DNA from: a virus | Virus record (IMG/VR): IMGVR_UViG_3300025117_000031 | Span: 62,001 to 126,000 of that record | DNA: 64,000 nt | Strand: one strand, 5' to 3' | In this document: piece after piece, positions 62,255 to 64,000 of the stretch | Layout: every line of letters begins with the position of its first letter | How positions within the stretch are numbered: the stretch's first letter is position 1 | The notes under the pieces: generated by a model | What the model saw: the letters and a program-made list of their open reading frames with translations, nothing else | What the model was told of the DNA's origin: nothing | Databases searched by the model: none | Position numbers and translations under genes: made by a program

Positions 62255-63541
62255 ATGTTTGAGAAGTGGCAGCATTTTCTGAAAGAATCGAAGCAAATGG
62301 AAGACTTTTATAAGAAGTTTAAGGTTTTTCTTGTCGGCGGTTCTGTCCGAGATTCGTTGCTCAACAGAGCATCACACGATGCGGATTACGTTGTTGTTGG
62401 TGCTACGCCACAAGACATGTTGGATGTTGGGTTTTCGCAAGTAGGAGCAGAGTTTCCTGTTTTTATTCATCCGAAGACGGGAGACGAATACGCCCTTGCT
62501 CGTTCGGAGAGAAAATCAGGAGAGGGGCACAAGGGATTTACTACGAATACGGAAGATATCCCAATTGAAAAAGATCTCGAGAGAAGAGATTTAACAATTA
62601 ATGCCCTTGCTAGAATGATGCTTTCTTCTGGGGAATATGGTGATATCGTTGATCCATATGGCGGCAAGAAAGACATAGAAAATAAACTATTGAGACACGT
62701 TTCGGAAGCTTTTGAAGAAGATCCTCTTCGTGTCCTGCGAGTTGCGAGATTTGCAGCGCAACTTGATTTTTCCGCTGCTCCCGAGACAGAAGAATTAATG
62801 AGCAACATGGTTGGTCGGGGAATGCTGGACTCTTTAACTCCGGAGAGGATTTGGAAGGAGACGGAGAAGGCGCTATCTTCTGACAGACCAGATAAATATT
62901 TTGAGGTCTTGGCAAAGTGCGGGGCTTTGGACAGGTTTATGCCAGAGCTTTCAAAGCTCAGAGGAGTTCCGCAGCCGCAGCAATATCACGGGGAAAACGA
63001 CGCTTGGATGCACACGATGGCTGCTGTAAGGGCAGCCAGAAGCATCACCAGCGATCCTGAGATTATTTGGGCTGTTGTTAACCACGATCTTGGGAAGGGA
63101 GCTACTTCCAAGGATGTTTTGCCGCATCATTATGGACATGAGATGGCGGGAATTCCTTTGGTTAAGGCGGCAAACGAAAGATTAAAGGTTCCTTCTTCTT
63201 TTTCTGATCTGGCTGAGATGTCGACAGAAAATCATATGCGGGTTCATATTGTAAAGAAGATGAGACCGGAGAAGGTTGTTGATTTGCTTTATAGAACCGA
63301 CGCTTTTCGTAAGCCGGAAAGGTTTGAAAAGTTTTTGAGAGTTAGCGAGGCCGATGCACGTTCGCATAAGGGTCGGGAGTTTGAAGAGGGAGATTTTATC
63401 CGCAATGCTTTTGAAGTTTGCCGAAAGGTGAGCGCAAAAGAACTTGTTGACCAAGGATTTGTTGGGAAGCAGATTGGAGAAAAACTTCGACAAAATAGAA
63501 TTGCGGCGTATAAGAATTATCTTCGTGGAGAGAACAAATAA
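62255..63541 (+). CDS. cca: tRNA nucleotidyltransferase (CCA-adding) with HD domain
   Basis: 428 residues. The polymerase head has GGSVRDSLLNR and the catalytic pair in HDADYVVVG, then ERRDLTINALA, the hallmark of CCA-adding/poly(A) polymerases. An HD-type metal-dependent domain follows (YHGENDAWMHTMAAV and VNHDLGKGA). The family adds CCA to tRNA 3' ends. The N-terminus FEKWQHFLKESKQ resembles the capsid-targeting starts of T4-type packaged proteins, so this enzyme may be delivered with the phage. No tRNA gene is visible here. The codon use is moderately rich in G+C. Confidence 0.9.
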   Translation: MFEKWQHFLKESKQMEDFYKKFKVFLVGGSVRDSLLNRASHDADYVVVGATPQDMLDVGFSQVGAEFPVFIHPKTGDEYALARSERKSGEGHKGFTTNTEDIPIEKDLERRDLTINALARMMLSSGEYGDIVDPYGGKKDIENKLLRHVSEAFEEDPLRVLRVARFAAQLDFSAAPETEELMSNMVGRGMLDSLTPERIWKETEKALSSDRPDKYFEVLAKCGALDRFMPELSKLRGVPQPQQYHGENDAWMHTMAAVRAARSITSDPEIIWAVVNHDLGKGATSKDVLPHHYGHEMAGIPLVKAANERLKVPSSFSDLAEMSTENHMRVHIVKKMRPEKVVDLLYRTDAFRKPERFEKFLRVSEADARSHKGREFEEGDFIRNAFEVCRKVSAKELVDQGFVGKQIGEKLRQNRIAAYKNYLRGENK

Positions 63542-64000
63542 ATGAGGTCGCTTGTAGAACAAATTGTACAAGAAATTTTAGAGGGCTCCGGAACATTATT
63601 GGAAGACAAGGTTTCTTCTTTAAAGGAGAAGATTCCCGAGCAAACAGAACTGATCGACTTCTTTGCCTCGAAGGATCCAACAGGCAAACAGAAATACCTC
63701 GAATGGGCTTTGAAAAGAACTCTTCAAGGCAATGAAAGCAAAGAGCTGGTTGTGGATGCGTTCCTCAAGTTTGATCAGATTGGTCCTCGGCTGGAAAAGA
63801 AAGACATCAACCAATACGAATCTGCAGAAAGAGTCTTCGACGCAATCAACTATTACGAAACGGTGCAGCGGAGCGAGAGGTCAAAGGGGAAAGAGAAGAA
63901 GAAAACAGCGTATAAAGCGGCCGAGAGCGGAGAGGGGGAAAAAGTTCCCACAAAAGCTAGTCATTTGTCTTTGGAAGAAATTATTTTGCAAGAAGTATTA
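63542..64000 (+). CDS. Partial gene with LVEQIVQEILE tag (3' end outside window)
   Basis: Open from the ATG at 63542 to the window edge (153 codons, no stop). The start RSLVEQIVQEILEGSG matches the helical tag. The middle is charged and helical (DFFASKDPTGKQKYLEWALKR), and the last visible residues (HLSLEEIILQEVL) look like a second tag-like helix. No family recognised. The truncated length prevents further assignment. Confidence 0.6.
   Translation, partial: MRSLVEQIVQEILEGSGTLLEDKVSSLKEKIPEQTELIDFFASKDPTGKQKYLEWALKRTLQGNESKELVVDAFLKFDQIGPRLEKKDINQYESAERVFDAINYYETVQRSERSKGKEKKKTAYKAAESGEGEKVPTKASHLSLEEIILQEVL

Noticed and set aside
1-64000. tRNA genes or a CRISPR array
   Set aside because: No tRNA cloverleaf with the expected TTCGA arm, and no regularly spaced direct repeats, were noticed; small tRNAs could be missed by reading alone.

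Overview
The window looks like part of a large, AT-rich tailed-phage (myovirus) genome. The evidence is a contiguous set of contractile-tail baseplate genes (a gp25/GPW-like protein, a baseplate J/gp6-like protein, a hub-like protein carrying an M15 peptidase), very large virion proteins, a probable T4 gp55-like late sigma factor, PhoH, a Cas4/RecB-type nuclease, tightly overlapping genes (many ATGA and TAATG junctions) and almost no intergenic DNA. The host cannot be named from the sequence. No tRNA or rRNA gene and no CRISPR array was seen.

Region 1 (1-12390, minus strand) is a glycan operon of eleven genes read leftward. It encodes GDP-mannose 4,6-dehydratase interrupted by an intein, four glycosyltransferases, a small HAD-like protein, a NeuB-SAF-cupin synthase, a ThDP enzyme, an NAD-dependent epimerase, a sugar C-methyltransferase-like protein and a B12-binding radical SAM protein. 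Together they look able to make and attach an unusual, possibly branched or nonulosonic sugar. Region 2 (12391-14084) is the divergent junction. It has an AT-rich control region followed by a GC-richer TnpB-only IS605-like element.

Region 3 (14085-26093, plus strand) mixes enzymes and small genes: a three-module HExxH / KxDG / HxGH protein, PIN-PhoH, a zincin, an Fe-S PD-(D/E)XK nuclease, two glycosyltransferases (one with an intein inside its EX7E motif), an FmdB-like zinc ribbon, a membrane protein and the sigma-like protein. Region 4 (26138-58683) is the tail/baseplate block, including a 3723-residue protein with LamG-like, Asp-box and FG-GAP propeller segments. A second TnpB element sits between the gp25-like and J-like genes. 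Region 5 (58754-64000) holds small tagged proteins, a polynucleotide-kinase-like P-loop protein, a paralogous virion protein, a scaffold-like protein and a CCA-adding enzyme.

The most unusual points are these. Two LAGLIDADG inteins split the active-site motifs of two different sugar enzymes. There are two related TnpB copies whose predicted guides run into a recurrent CTAATTA promoter-like motif. The left end of the second copy may give the J-like gene a Shine-Dalgarno that works only when a 14-bp hairpin folds. A recurring N-terminal helical tag resembles a capsid-targeting peptide.
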